Assembly: GCA_947496145.1 (NCBI GenBank)
Contig: CANMBS010000004.1
Location: forward strand, 124,001 to 188,000
DNA: 64,000 nucleotides
DNA from: an uncultured Pseudovibrio sp.
GTDB taxonomy: Bacteria > Pseudomonadota > Alphaproteobacteria > Rhizobiales > Stappiaceae
Direction: 5' to 3'
Positions 19,142 to 28,075 of this stretch are shown piece after piece. Both the position numbers and the translations under genes were made by a program. Below the pieces are notes generated by a model. It worked only from the letters and a program-made list of their open reading frames with translations, did no database searches and was not told where the DNA came from. How positions within the stretch are numbered: the stretch's first letter is position 1; the number at the start of each line of letters is the position of its first letter.

Positions 19142-22100
19142 CTAAGCTTCCTCAGTCGGCACAATCGGTCTTGCAGACAGGTATTGCCGACGATACTCCT
19201 CAAGGAAAGAGACAAGGCTGTCTCCGCCACGAATGGACTTTGCCACATTCAGGAAATCGACACCGCGCTCTTCAATGGGCCTCGTCACAACTTCGAAGGC
19301 CTCCGCATCAGGAGATAAGCTGAGCTTTTCCGTATATTTCTGACGCAATCGCTCCAGTCCCAGACTGTCCTCAGCCAGTGTATAGGCAATCGCCGCCCGA
19401 ATAACATCCGCCCTTTCATGGTCTGCCAATGGCACATCGTCAGACCAGCGACTGCCGTTCATGCGCTCCAGCTGCTCCCCTGCCCGCTGCCAGGACTGAG
19501 AGGTCCACAATGTATCAGCCCGCAGCCGGTCCACATCAGAACCACTCATATTCCGAACAAGCTCCAGCGCAAGGTCCGGGCGTCCGCTTTCACTCAAAGC
19601 ACGCGCCTCGACAATGTTTCGCTGCCGCTGCAAAGCTGCCGGAAGCTGCCCCTGTCGGGTTTGGGAAAGAACACGCAAAGCCTCATCCGGCTTGCGGTTT
19701 AAAAGATAGACAACAGCAAGATCCGCAGCAATCTGCGCTCGAGCAGCTCCCTTCAGTCGCTTATCAATCTGATGACGCAACACGGATGCTGCCTGATCCA
19801 GAAGGTCCATGTCGATCAAGCGACTGGCCAGCAAACGGGCCATATCGTCCCCTTGTCGGCCCGCCGGAACCAGCTCGCGAAAATCATAGAACAACGCCAG
19901 CGCTTTTACAGGCTCAAGAGCCTGAGCTTTCCCTTCAAGAAACAGCGTCGCAAAGACAGCCCCCATTTCCTGCTGGATATTTGAGGTTATCTCCGCACCG
20001 GCGTCAGACTGAACCGCTTGCGACATAGCTTCAAATGCACGCCTGAAGTTACCCTGCTGCGCATGGAGTTGCGCCATCAGCCTCAAAGTGTTCAGCTCTG
20101 TATCATCACCGCGCCAGGAAGCTGCCAGTCCTTCAAGATCAGTCAGTGCCTCTTCTGCATCAATCACGCCATCCCGATAACGAAGCTTCAGGCTGCGAAA
20201 CTTCGCTTCAGCGCTTTCCGGTCCGTCACTGGACCGTACAACGAGATCATACACGTCAAGAGCTTCCTGAGAACGACCGGAAGCCTCAGCAACACGCCCC
20301 CGAAGCAAGTCATATTGAACAGCTTGCTCTTTGGTGACGTCAGAAGGCTCAATCTGCGACAGCTCAGCCAGCGCCCGGCCATAGTTTCCAAGCTCCAGAT
20401 GTGTCTTGGCTGCGGCCAGATGAAAACGAACCTGCAACACAACAGGATAATTAGCTGTCACCACCCGCCCCCGCGCCAGATTGGCGTGTGACCCGGTCCA
20501 GTCTCCAAGTGCAGAGTGAGCAAACGTACGCCACACCGCCGCATCCGGGCTGCTGGCAAGCTCTGGTGCCGCCAGATATTCAAGCGCCTCAGCAGGTCTG
20601 GAAGCCAGCATCTGAGCTGCCCCCATCATGACGTTGAAGGTTGCATCTTTTTCGATAAGAGGGGCTTCCTCTTCCATGATGCGCAAGGTCCCGATTGCCT
20701 CCTGCGCAAAACCACTGGAAAGGAAAAACCGCGCCATATCCAGTCGCGGACCATTCAACTCATCCGGCTCAGCTTGTGAAATTGCTACTTCATGCGCCCG
20801 CAAAGTACGCATGTAATCTTTCGCCTTAAGCTGCACCAGCTGGGAGAACTCAATAAGCCCCGGCTGGCTCGGGTCCTTCACAAAAGAACCCACAGCCGTG
20901 CCTTTGGACAGCCCCCTGTTAGAAATCTTCAGCCCGTCAGGCCGGGAAATCACAAGGTCTTCACCAGACAGCTCAACATCAATACCATCCGCTTTCGGCA
21001 CCACCGCAAGCCCTTGCGAGCTGCGCAAAATCTGAACCTGCGGGAAGCTGCGAGATTTCAGGATTCCGCGTGCAGGTGCAGGCCCGCTGACAACATAGAT
21101 TCTGTCACCAACGCTTTTATCGGCGATTGTATGTAACCGCCCGCCAGCACCAAACGGCAAACGCAGGATACTGGAGCCATCCCCCTGTACGTTGCGCTCC
21201 ACATCAACCGACTCGGTTTTGCTCGAAATCGAAGGGCCAAGCGTGATCGCCCAGGCTCCATCCTGAAACTCGATTGAAATCAGCGTGGTTCGCTTCAGAT
21301 CGAACCGTACGATCTGCGCTTCATCAACTTCTTCAAGGTGCACATTACGGGCAAGATCACTCAGGACGGCAGGAATTCCGCGTCCATCCAGCGTTTCCGG
21401 GCTGTCAAAAACCGCCCAAACCGTCTCATCTCGCCGGAAAACCGCAGAACCAATAGCTTCTTTGAAGGGAAACACCAGGCGGACTGTATCGCCAATGCGG
21501 TAGGTCTCAACCCCAACCACTTGTGCAGCCAGCTCATTGCCTTCCTGAATGATTGTTTCAGCAGAAGCTTTGTAGGCCAGCAGACTGTCATCATCAAAAC
21601 TATCAGTATCGACAATAGCTGGCGTTTCAAGCGCCTCTGTTTCCAGCCCGGCCTCCTCTTCACGAGGAACCGGAATAAGTGGCGGGTCTCCGGCATGCAC
21701 AACCTCGGAAATGATATCCACTTCCGGCACCCCGCCTTGCTTCACCGATCTGGCAACAGGCACGACCTGTTGTGTGACATCATCAGTTTCATCAAGATCA
21801 GCCAGCGCGGGCTGTCGCGTAATACTTGTAGCGGTGACGACTTTAGGCACATCCGCCTGCTGCTCAGGTGCCGCAGACTTAGCAGGTTGAGAAGGAGCAA
21901 TCGCGCTGGGAGCTGGTCGATGAACGGTTTCATCAACCTGATTGGGATCAGGCTTCTCCACCGGCTGCGGTATCGGCCTGAACTCCAGCCCCAGATTCTC
22001 CTCAGGGGCAGAGACCACCTCGGGTACTTTCTTTACAGGAGGTTCTGGCTGAGAAGGCGCACTTTCCGGCTTAAATTGTGGCTCGGCAGCTGCAACACTC

Positions 22101-23101
22101 TTCTCACTAAACGTACTGACCAGATTTACGGCCCCGGCAGGCACATGTTCCTCACCAAACAACTCGTCGCGAACAACTGCCGCACGCGGGTCCTGATCAG
22201 GAACCTCGTCAGGTGTTACATCAACAATGAGTTGCTTACCTTCCTGAAAAGATCGAACGTCCACATCCCGATCAACGATCATATTAAAGATAAGATCGTC
22301 CTCGCGTGTCTTTGCCGCTGCATCACGTATACTGCGTGGCAAATGGGCCTTAAACTGCGAAAGATCCAGATCAGCAGGCTCTTCGAATTTCAGCCGGATG
22401 TTATTGCCGTTTCGCTCAAACGAGCTGTCAACCTTCACATTCCAGTCAAAAATCAGCCGTGTGAATGTTGGATGCACACCAGTGCGCAACTGAACCGTGA
22501 TTTCTTCATCTTCAAGCGCATTTGCTTCTTCTAAAAGACGAACACGCTCCAGCGCTTCAGCCGCACGCCGTGCCAGTTCATCCACGACGTTCTGAGGCAA
22601 AGCCGGTGGTCTGCCTTCATATCCCGCTGGCAGAAGATCAATGTAAAGGCGCTCCCCTGCTTCCATACTGCTGATGTCCAGCGGCTGGCGCAATGCAAAA
22701 CGCAGCGCCGCACCATCAGGATCGCGACGTGCCAGAGTAATGTAATCGCGCAAAACATCCGCCACTTCCTGCACATCAGTTGTAATGCCATCAGGAAATG
22801 AAATTCGTAAAACACTGGTGGATATGGAAGCCTCATAGGGAGGCAGCAGCGTCCGCTCTGGAAAGACAATCACCATTCGGGCATAAGAACCCTTGTCTTC
22901 CACTTCAATAATTGCAGGAGAAGGCTCCGCCCAGACACTCCAGCTGGTCGTAACAAGAGCGGTCGTCGCAAGCATAAGGGAAGCCAGCCAGACTTTGCCC
23001 CGCGCCTTCACGCCTTGCAGTCCCTGTGCAGAAGAACGTGGTAAGCAAGGTAAAGTGGCGTGCAGAAAAGTACGTTTCTGCCTATCCCCGAAGTCGCCCA
23101 T
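19142..23101 (-). CDS. Large exported AMIN-like/TPR-like protein of the flagellar motor cluster
   Basis: 1319 residues. After a cytoplasmic head there is one hydrophobic signal/anchor (about 37-58), so the rest should be periplasmic. I see three AMIN-like beta segments: around 72-105 (YARMVIVFPE...ISTSVLRISF), around 205-245 (TRLIFDWNVKVDSSF), and around 530-575 (YRIGDTVRLVFPF). A Pro/Glu-rich linker spans about 320-500. The C-terminal third (about 760-1300) is alpha-helical with TPR/SEL1-like periodicity (ARFFLSSGFAQEAIGTLRI, AYTLAEDSLGLERLRQKY). It is the last gene of the fliL-fliM-DUF6468-motE unit, 104 bases after motE. In Sinorhizobium MotE is the chaperone of the periplasmic motor protein MotC, so this may be the client. 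That is inference; no homology to MotC was demonstrated. Confidence 0.7.
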   Translation of the reverse strand: MGDFGDRQKRTFLHATLPCLPRSSAQGLQGVKARGKVWLASLMLATTALVTTSWSVWAEPSPAIIEVEDKGSYARMVIVFPERTLLPPYEASISTSVLRISFPDGITTDVQEVADVLRDYITLARRDPDGAALRFALRQPLDISSMEAGERLYIDLLPAGYEGRPPALPQNVVDELARRAAEALERVRLLEEANALEDEEITVQLRTGVHPTFTRLIFDWNVKVDSSFERNGNNIRLKFEEPADLDLSQFKAHLPRSIRDAAAKTREDDLIFNMIVDRDVDVRSFQEGKQLIVDVTPDEVPDQDPRAAVVRDELFGEEHVPAGAVNLVSTFSEKSVAAAEPQFKPESAPSQPEPPVKKVPEVVSAPEENLGLEFRPIPQPVEKPDPNQVDETVHRPAPSAIAPSQPAKSAAPEQQADVPKVVTATSITRQPALADLDETDDVTQQVVPVARSVKQGGVPEVDIISEVVHAGDPPLIPVPREEEAGLETEALETPAIVDTDSFDDDSLLAYKASAETIIQEGNELAAQVVGVETYRIGDTVRLVFPFKEAIGSAVFRRDETVWAVFDSPETLDGRGIPAVLSDLARNVHLEEVDEAQIVRFDLKRTTLISIEFQDGAWAITLGPSISSKTESVDVERNVQGDGSSILRLPFGAGGRLHTIADKSVGDRIYVVSGPAPARGILKSRSFPQVQILRSSQGLAVVPKADGIDVELSGEDLVISRPDGLKISNRGLSKGTAVGSFVKDPSQPGLIEFSQLVQLKAKDYMRTLRAHEVAISQAEPDELNGPRLDMARFFLSSGFAQEAIGTLRIMEEEAPLIEKDATFNVMMGAAQMLASRPAEALEYLAAPELASSPDAAVWRTFAHSALGDWTGSHANLARGRVVTANYPVVLQVRFHLAAAKTHLELGNYGRALAELSQIEPSDVTKEQAVQYDLLRGRVAEASGRSQEALDVYDLVVRSSDGPESAEAKFRSLKLRYRDGVIDAEEALTDLEGLAASWRGDDTELNTLRLMAQLHAQQGNFRRAFEAMSQAVQSDAGAEITSNIQQEMGAVFATLFLEGKAQALEPVKALALFYDFRELVPAGRQGDDMARLLASRLIDMDLLDQAASVLRHQIDKRLKGAARAQIAADLAVVYLLNRKPDEALRVLSQTRQGQLPAALQRQRNIVEARALSESGRPDLALELVRNMSGSDVDRLRADTLWTSQSWQRAGEQLERMNGSRWSDDVPLADHERADVIRAAIAYTLAEDSLGLERLRQKYTEKLSLSPDAEAFEVVTRPIEERGVDFLNVAKSIRGGDSLVSFLEEYRRQYLSARPIVPTEEA

Positions 23102-23205
23102 ACCCGATTCTTACTCCCTAAATTCAATTAGGTATCTGTATCAATTGGCAATTAACGCAAGCTTACGGTGACTGCATCAAGAGCGAAAATCAACGCACAG
23201 CCCTG

Positions 23206-23904
23206 TTAATTTCCCTGAATCTTGGGAAGAACAGTGCCAGTGGTTTTCACCTTACGGCTTTTACCGTTAGCCAGAGCAATCGTAAGCTGCTCTGCCATTT
23301 CCGGATCCATCTGAGAAAGCACATCCGCCATCTTGCGTGGCTGCATCTGCCTGACCACCTTCAGCATAATCTCCAGATCCAGACGGTTAAAGATTCGCGC
23401 CGCGTTCTTCGCCTTCATGCTCTCGTAGATTTTTACAAGATCCATTATCTCTTGCGCTGCCTGCTTCTCGTTGCGCTGAACATCAGAATTGATCTTTGTT
23501 TCCAGAGCCTTAAGCTCCTGAAACTTCTTGTTCAACCGCGCTTCAGCAGCCTCAAGAACCTGCTCGCGCAGCTCAAGGTCCCGCTCACGCTGGTTCAAAG
23601 CATCCCTGCGGTTTCCAAGACTGTTCAGCACTGCAAGTTCAGAAACAGAATTCGTTGGAACGCCGCTTTCCATCACCATGTCCGGGTCAGGCGCAACCTC
23701 AACAACCCGGATGCCGGAAGGATCTGGTAAAACGTCAGGCGTCTTTACCCCATCCTCAGAAACGGCTTTCACCTCTTCCTGCTGCGCATCAGCCACCCGC
23801 ACAGCCCCAATAGGATAACTGCCCTCAAGAAAGAAACCAAGAACCTTTAAGACAAGCAGAGCACTGCCCGCAAAAACAACAATTGGAAGAAGCCTTAGTC
23901 TCAT
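23206..23904 (-). CDS. motE: MotE-family flagellar motor protein (MgtE N-domain-like)
   Basis: 232 residues: one N-terminal membrane/signal segment (about 5-27), then a charged coiled coil (about 95-160, NQRERDLELREQVLEAAEAR). A C-terminal MgtE_N-like helical domain follows (about 165-215, YESMKAKNAARIFNRLDLEI, then VRQMQPRKMADVLSQMDPEM). This layout is that of MotE of rhizobia, a periplasmic chaperone for MotC, and of the wider 'MotE/flagellar protein FliY-like' group. Its start overlaps the DUF6468 stop by ATGA, so translation is probably coupled. It sits between fliM/DUF6468 and the large exported protein. Confidence 0.8.
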   Translation of the reverse strand: MRLRLLPIVVFAGSALLVLKVLGFFLEGSYPIGAVRVADAQQEEVKAVSEDGVKTPDVLPDPSGIRVVEVAPDPDMVMESGVPTNSVSELAVLNSLGNRRDALNQRERDLELREQVLEAAEARLNKKFQELKALETKINSDVQRNEKQAAQEIMDLVKIYESMKAKNAARIFNRLDLEIMLKVVRQMQPRKMADVLSQMDPEMAEQLTIALANGKSRKVKTTGTVLPKIQGN

Positions 23905-24479
23905 GCGACGCGATCCCGGCCTTGTCTGCGGAAACGTTCAAGGCGTGCAGCGGACTCATTTGCCGCCTCACGTATCTCACTGGTGCGAGAGCGGGCTTGC
24001 GCCTTAGGCGCTGGATCGGCATATGTTTCCGCAGGCATATGCGCTGAAGCGTTCTGGTCAGCAATGATGCCAGCCGCAAGTCCCTCAGCAGCAGTCTCAT
24101 AGGTACGGGCGCCAGCAAATCCGGAGGAAGAGGCAGAGGTACGAGGCGCACGTTCATCCAAAGCCCGCTCAGCCACACCGCCAATGCGATCCAGCACTTC
24201 TTCACCCGCACCCAACTGATCAGTAAGCTTGCGAGAAACTTCCTCAGCCTCCCCCAAACGCGCACCCAACGTGCGATCAGCATTTCCAGCGGTAGATTTC
24301 AGCCCCAAAATTGCACGCTCGGCAATCTCGGTTGCTGTGATCAACTCGGAAATTGTTGCCCGCAGGGACTCCTCATCAGACCGCAACCGGCTGAGACGAC
24401 GATTAAGAGTGTAACAGTACCCGATAGTGATCACCAGGAGAACCGCAACAATGCATTCGATTATAAGACCTAGGGACAT
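23901..24479 (-). CDS. DUF6468 protein of the flagellar cluster
   Basis: 192 residues with an N-terminal membrane helix (about 4-23, GLIIECIVAVLLVITIGYCY). A conserved helical segment follows (NRRLSRLRSDEESLRATISE, then TATEIAERAILGLKSTA), which I recognise as DUF6468, regularly found between fliM and motE in alphaproteobacteria. The C-terminal half is low complexity. It starts 2 bases after the fliM stop and overlaps motE, so it is an integral part of this motor operon. Function unknown; an inner-membrane partner of the motor is the natural guess. Confidence 0.75.
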   Translation of the reverse strand: MSLGLIIECIVAVLLVITIGYCYTLNRRLSRLRSDEESLRATISELITATEIAERAILGLKSTAGNADRTLGARLGEAEEVSRKLTDQLGAGEEVLDRIGGVAERALDERAPRTSASSSGFAGARTYETAAEGLAAGIIADQNASAHMPAETYADPAPKAQARSRTSEIREAANESAARLERFRRQGRDRVA

Positions 24480-24481
24480 GG

Positions 24482-25711
24482 CTAGCTTGTCTCCAGTTCG
24501 CTTTGCATGGACTTTTCAAAGGCCGCGAGCGTCATTTTCGGCTCTTTCAGCTTCTTCGAAATTTCGATGGAAATATGGTCATCAACATGCCCCATAAGGC
24601 CCTCAGTCAACGCCACGCCGCCACACTTCACCTGAACAGGATCGCGGGGGCCAGTATCAAACAGCAATGTCTGACCAACTTCCAGATTTAGCACCCGCTG
24701 TAGCGGGATTGAATTTTCATAGAGTACCGCATCCACCTGCACTTCAGAGGAGTGAACCTCTGTCGCCAGATGCTCTTCCCAGATTGGATCACGCCCGAAT
24801 TTTTCGCCCATGAACATCTGAAGCAGAAGATCACGGATCGGCTCAAGGGTCGCATAAGGCAGGACAATCTCAACTTTACCACCCCGATCTTCCATATCAA
24901 TGCGCAGCTCCACCATAATGGCAGCGTTGGCAGGACGGGAGATGGCGGCAAATCGTGGATTTGTCTCAAGGCGCTCCAGCGGCAGACTTACTGGTGAGAG
25001 CGGCGCAAAAGCCTGCTCTGCATCAAGCAGGATAAGCTCAATCATCCGGCGAACCAGATTGCTCTCAATCGTCGTATAAGGCCGCCCTTCAACCCGGGTT
25101 GGTGAGGTCGTACGACCACCACCCAGCAGCACATCAATGATGGAATAGATCAAAGAGCTTTCAACGGTAACAAGCCCAAATCCGTCCCATTCCTTTGCTT
25201 TAAACACACCCAGAATGGCAGGTAGCGGAATTGAATTGAGGTAATCGCCAAAGCGCACATTGCTCATGGAATCCAGAGACACCTCGACATTGTCAGAGGT
25301 GAAGTTGCGCAGTGAGGTTGTTGTCAGCCGCACAAGACGGTCAAACACAATCTCAAGCATCGGCAGGCGCTCATAAGACACCATTGCCGAGTTGATCAGC
25401 GCCCGGATGCCACCTTCATCACCTGCAAGTGTTCCATCGAGCGTAAAGCCGAGTAGATTATCAATCTCTTCCTGATTGAGAATACGGTCAGCACCACGAG
25501 ACGCGCTCTCAAGGTCCGGCTCGCTCTCATCAATCATCGCGGCCCACTGTGCCGCAGCTTCTTCGCCGCCTTCTACCCCCTGTTCCTGAAGCGCAGCGCC
25601 CCAGGCAGCTGCAAGGTCTTCATCGCTATCGCCGGAGCCGCTTTCAGCCAGAGCACTTGACCACGCATCATCCAGATTTTCGTCTTCAGGGAAACCATCA
25701 GTATCAGACAT
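24482..25711 (-). CDS. fliM: Flagellar motor switch protein FliM with extended N-terminus
   Basis: 409 residues from the ATG preceded by GGGGAG. The C-ring protein that binds phospho-CheY. The CheY-binding/EIDxLL motif ILNQEEIDNLLGF is at 77-89 instead of at the very N-terminus. Before it are about 75 acidic residues containing three spaced repeats with a central Trp: LDDAWSSALA (13-22), LAAAWGAALQ (33-42), AAAQWAAMID (52-61). The FliM middle domain (about 110-300) and the C-terminal SpoA domain (about 325-400, LNLEVGQTLLFDTG) follow. It starts 10 bases after fliL. Identity is firm; the extension is unusual. Confidence 0.95.
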   Translation of the reverse strand: MSDTDGFPEDENLDDAWSSALAESGSGDSDEDLAAAWGAALQEQGVEGGEEAAAQWAAMIDESEPDLESASRGADRILNQEEIDNLLGFTLDGTLAGDEGGIRALINSAMVSYERLPMLEIVFDRLVRLTTTSLRNFTSDNVEVSLDSMSNVRFGDYLNSIPLPAILGVFKAKEWDGFGLVTVESSLIYSIIDVLLGGGRTTSPTRVEGRPYTTIESNLVRRMIELILLDAEQAFAPLSPVSLPLERLETNPRFAAISRPANAAIMVELRIDMEDRGGKVEIVLPYATLEPIRDLLLQMFMGEKFGRDPIWEEHLATEVHSSEVQVDAVLYENSIPLQRVLNLEVGQTLLFDTGPRDPVQVKCGGVALTEGLMGHVDDHISIEISKKLKEPKMTLAAFEKSMQSELETS

Positions 25712-25721
25712 CGCAGCTCCC

Positions 25722-26219
25722 CTACTGAATGAGGATCTCTTTAAAGAGAACCCCCTCAACTTTTGCAGGGTAGATGGCGGAGTTGATCCGCCGTAACAAC
25801 TGCTCCTTCAAACGAAACAAACCGGCAGATCCTTCCAGATCGGCAGGGCGCAACTCGCGAAGATAAATCTGAAAAGCATCCAGAATGCGCGGCAGGTAAG
25901 GCTCGACTTGCGCAACCATCCCTTCACTCTCCACCTCAAGGGCAATCCGCACTTTCAGATAAGTGGTGCGCCCCTTGGTAGACAGGTTTACGGTCATTTC
26001 CGGCAGATCATAAAACACAACTGGCTTGGTCTTGATCTGCTCAACTGTCCCGTCTGCACGTTTAATGGTGGCAGGTTCACTCAGATCGATCCAGTCCATC
26101 ACATAGGCCACACCAACACCAAGCATAAGCAGCAGCACACCAGCGATCGCCCCAACGACAACCTTACGTTTACTGGTTCTGCCCTCACCCTCAGTATTTT
26201 GCAGCTCAGTATCTGCCAT
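25722..26219 (-). CDS. fliL: Flagellar basal body-associated protein FliL
   Basis: 165 residues: a short cytoplasmic tail, one membrane helix (about 19-43), then a periplasmic stomatin-like domain containing VVFYDLPEMTVNLSTKGRTT and LKVRIALEVES, the FliL hallmark. It associates with stators around the motor. First gene of the fliL-fliM-DUF6468-motE-(large protein) unit. A CtrA 8-mer lies about 55 bases upstream; divergent from flgF. Confidence 0.95.
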   Translation of the reverse strand: MADTELQNTEGEGRTSKRKVVVGAIAGVLLLMLGVGVAYVMDWIDLSEPATIKRADGTVEQIKTKPVVFYDLPEMTVNLSTKGRTTYLKVRIALEVESEGMVAQVEPYLPRILDAFQIYLRELRPADLEGSAGLFRLKEQLLRRINSAIYPAKVEGVLFKEILIQ

Positions 26220-26269
26220 TTTGGATCTCGCTGAATCGCAATCAAAAGTTTATGAATTGTTAACTTAAT

Positions 26270-26284
26270 TAAATGGTTAACATT
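26270..26284 (-). promoter_or_regulatory. CtrA-type half-site/8-mer upstream of fliL
   Basis: Contains ATGGTTAA, the reverse complement of the CtrA 8-mer TTAACCAT. The partner TTAA is 8 rather than 7 bases away, so it is a weaker full site than the flgB one. Confidence 0.5.
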
Positions 26285-26424
26285 CGTTACCAAATACTTA
26301 ACAACATATTACTAAGCATTTTTTGCCCACTAGGAAATTGAAGTAGGCATCTTTTATCAATTACTTAACAGGTATTTTCCACTGAGGGCCACTAAAACGC
26401 CAGAAATTAGCCATTTTTCCAACT

Positions 26425-26440
26425 TGGCACAACTCATGCA
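26425..26440 (+). promoter_or_regulatory. Sigma-54 promoter of flgF
   Basis: TGGCACAACTCATGCA has GG (-24) and GC (-12) separated by exactly 10 bases, with a perfect TGGCAC -24 element. It is 88 bases upstream of the flgF ATG and points to it. Confidence 0.7.
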
Positions 26441-26527
26441 AGAAAGGGCACGCAGCGCGTCTGGGGAGACACGCTGCAACCAAACGGTAAATCTGGGGAG
26501 ATTTGCCGCCATGCTGGGGAGCATAAA

Positions 26528-27268
26528 ATGGAAAACGCACAGCTGATCGGCTTGTCACGGCAAAGTGCCCTGCGCCGAAATCTGGATGTGGTGGCCAATA
26601 ATCTGGCCAACATCAACACCAACGGCTTCAAAGCTCAAAGAATGGTCTTTGAGGAGCTTTTGATGCCAGTCGCACAGGCAACTGAGTTTGAAAGCCCGGA
26701 CCACCCTTTATCCTTCACGCAGGATGCCGGGACCGCAACCATCCTGACACCAGGCGCCATTCGCCTGACGGGCAATCCGCTTGACATTGCCATTGAAGGC
26801 GACGGCTATCTGGCCGTTGAAGGTGCAGACGGCGAACAGCTCTATACCCGCGCAGGCAACCTCGCCATTAATCCTGAGGGCACCCTTGTGACCGACGCTG
26901 GCCTCCCCATACTGGCTGGCGGCGCACCTGTGCAGATCAATCCGGAAGACGGCGCAATAACCATCACCAAAGAAGGCACCATTTCCAGCCCTTTAGGCGA
27001 ACTAGGCCGCCTTGATGTTTATAATTTCGACGACCCCCAGCAATTGGCCCACGCAGGCACAAACCTGTTCTCCGGCGAAAACCCGATCCCGGTAAACGAC
27101 CCCATCATCCGACAAGGTGCCCTTGAAGGCTCTAACGTGGAAGGGGTTAGCGAAATCTCCCGCATGATCGAAGTCACCCGTCAATACAAAACCGTATCCA
27201 AGATGATGTCGCAGCGCAACGAACTCCGTCAGCGCTCCATCCGCGAACTTGGATCCGTACAGACTTAA
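26528..27268 (+). CDS. flgF: Flagellar rod protein FlgF
   Basis: 246 residues. It opens with ENAQLIGLSRQSALRRNLDV followed by VANNLANINTNGFKA, the rod/hook N-terminal motif in the FlgF version, and ends with the helix SRMIEVTRQYKTVSKMMSQR. The central part has the FlgE/F/G beta domain, with IAIEGDGYLAVEG and the ..YTRAGNL pattern. It forms the proximal rod together with FlgB and FlgC. First gene of the flgF-flgG-flgA-flgH unit. Confidence 0.95.
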   Translation: MENAQLIGLSRQSALRRNLDVVANNLANINTNGFKAQRMVFEELLMPVAQATEFESPDHPLSFTQDAGTATILTPGAIRLTGNPLDIAIEGDGYLAVEGADGEQLYTRAGNLAINPEGTLVTDAGLPILAGGAPVQINPEDGAITITKEGTISSPLGELGRLDVYNFDDPQQLAHAGTNLFSGENPIPVNDPIIRQGALEGSNVEGVSEISRMIEVTRQYKTVSKMMSQRNELRQRSIRELGSVQT

Positions 27269-27279
27269 GGAACAGATAA

Positions 27280-28062
27280 ATGAAAGCTCTGCATATCGCC
27301 GCAACAGGCATGAAGGCGCAGGAACTGAACGTCGAAGTCATTTCAAACAACGTCGCCAACATGCGCACCACTGGCTACAAGCGCCAGCGTGCGGATTTTC
27401 AGGATCTGCTTTACGAAAATCAGCGCCGCATGGGCACAGAAACTTCTGATGCCGGCACCATCGTGCCAAATGGCGTGCAGATCGGCTCTGGCGTACGAAC
27501 CGTCGGAACCACGCGCATTATGTCAGAAGGCCCCGTCCTTCAGACTGGTAACCAGTACGATATGACAGTCAGAGGCGAAGGCTTCTTTCAGATTGAACGC
27601 CCCGACGGAACCACTGCCTACACCCGGGACGGGGCTTTTGCCCGCTCACAAACCGGACAACTCGTCACCAAAGATGGCTACACAGTTCAGCCAGGCATCA
27701 ATATTCCGGAAAATGCGCGCGATATCACCATCAACGCACAGGGCGTTGTTCAGGCGATGGACAACAACGACCAGATTTTGAATCTGGGCCAGCTGGAAAT
27801 AGCTCGTTTTACCAACAAGGCAGGTCTGGAAGCGATCGGCGATAACCTGTTTTTAGAAACACCGGCAAGCGGGGCCCCTCAGGTCAACACACCTGGCACA
27901 AATGGCTTTGGCGACATCCTTCAGCGCCACCTCGAAGCATCCAATGTAGACGCTGTAACCGAACTTTCTTCGCTGATTGCCGCACAGCGCGCTTACGAGA
28001 TGAACTCCAAGATCATCAAGGCCGCTGATGAGATGTACTCCACGACAACAAATATGCGCTAA
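27280..28062 (+). CDS. flgG: Flagellar distal rod protein FlgG
   Basis: 260 residues, the standard FlgG length. N-terminal MKALHIAATGMKAQELNVEV followed by ISNNVANMRTTGYKR, central MTVRGEGFFQIERPDGT and AYTRDGAF, and C-terminal ASNVDAVTELSSLIAAQRAY are all diagnostic. It builds the distal rod that crosses the periplasm. It begins 11 bases after flgF with AAGGAAC upstream and is followed 13 bases later by flgA. Confidence 0.98.
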   Translation: MKALHIAATGMKAQELNVEVISNNVANMRTTGYKRQRADFQDLLYENQRRMGTETSDAGTIVPNGVQIGSGVRTVGTTRIMSEGPVLQTGNQYDMTVRGEGFFQIERPDGTTAYTRDGAFARSQTGQLVTKDGYTVQPGINIPENARDITINAQGVVQAMDNNDQILNLGQLEIARFTNKAGLEAIGDNLFLETPASGAPQVNTPGTNGFGDILQRHLEASNVDAVTELSSLIAAQRAYEMNSKIIKAADEMYSTTTNMR

Positions 28063-28075
28063 GGGAGTTGACGTC

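Larger units (their letters stand above)
26220..26527. promoter_or_regulatory. Divergent control region between fliL and flgF
   Basis: 308 gene-free bases. Near fliL lies TAAATGGTTAACATT (26270-26284), a 15-base identity with the flgB upstream box. In the middle is TTTTTTGCCCACTA (26319-26332), shared with the flgB/fliO region. Near flgF is a sigma-54-type promoter (26425-26440). Confidence 0.65.

Noticed and set aside
21338-22534. 398-codon plus-strand frame opposite the large AMIN/TPR-like gene
   Set aside because: Shadow frame: no ribosome site, and an Arg/His/Leu-rich composition typical of antisense of a real gene.
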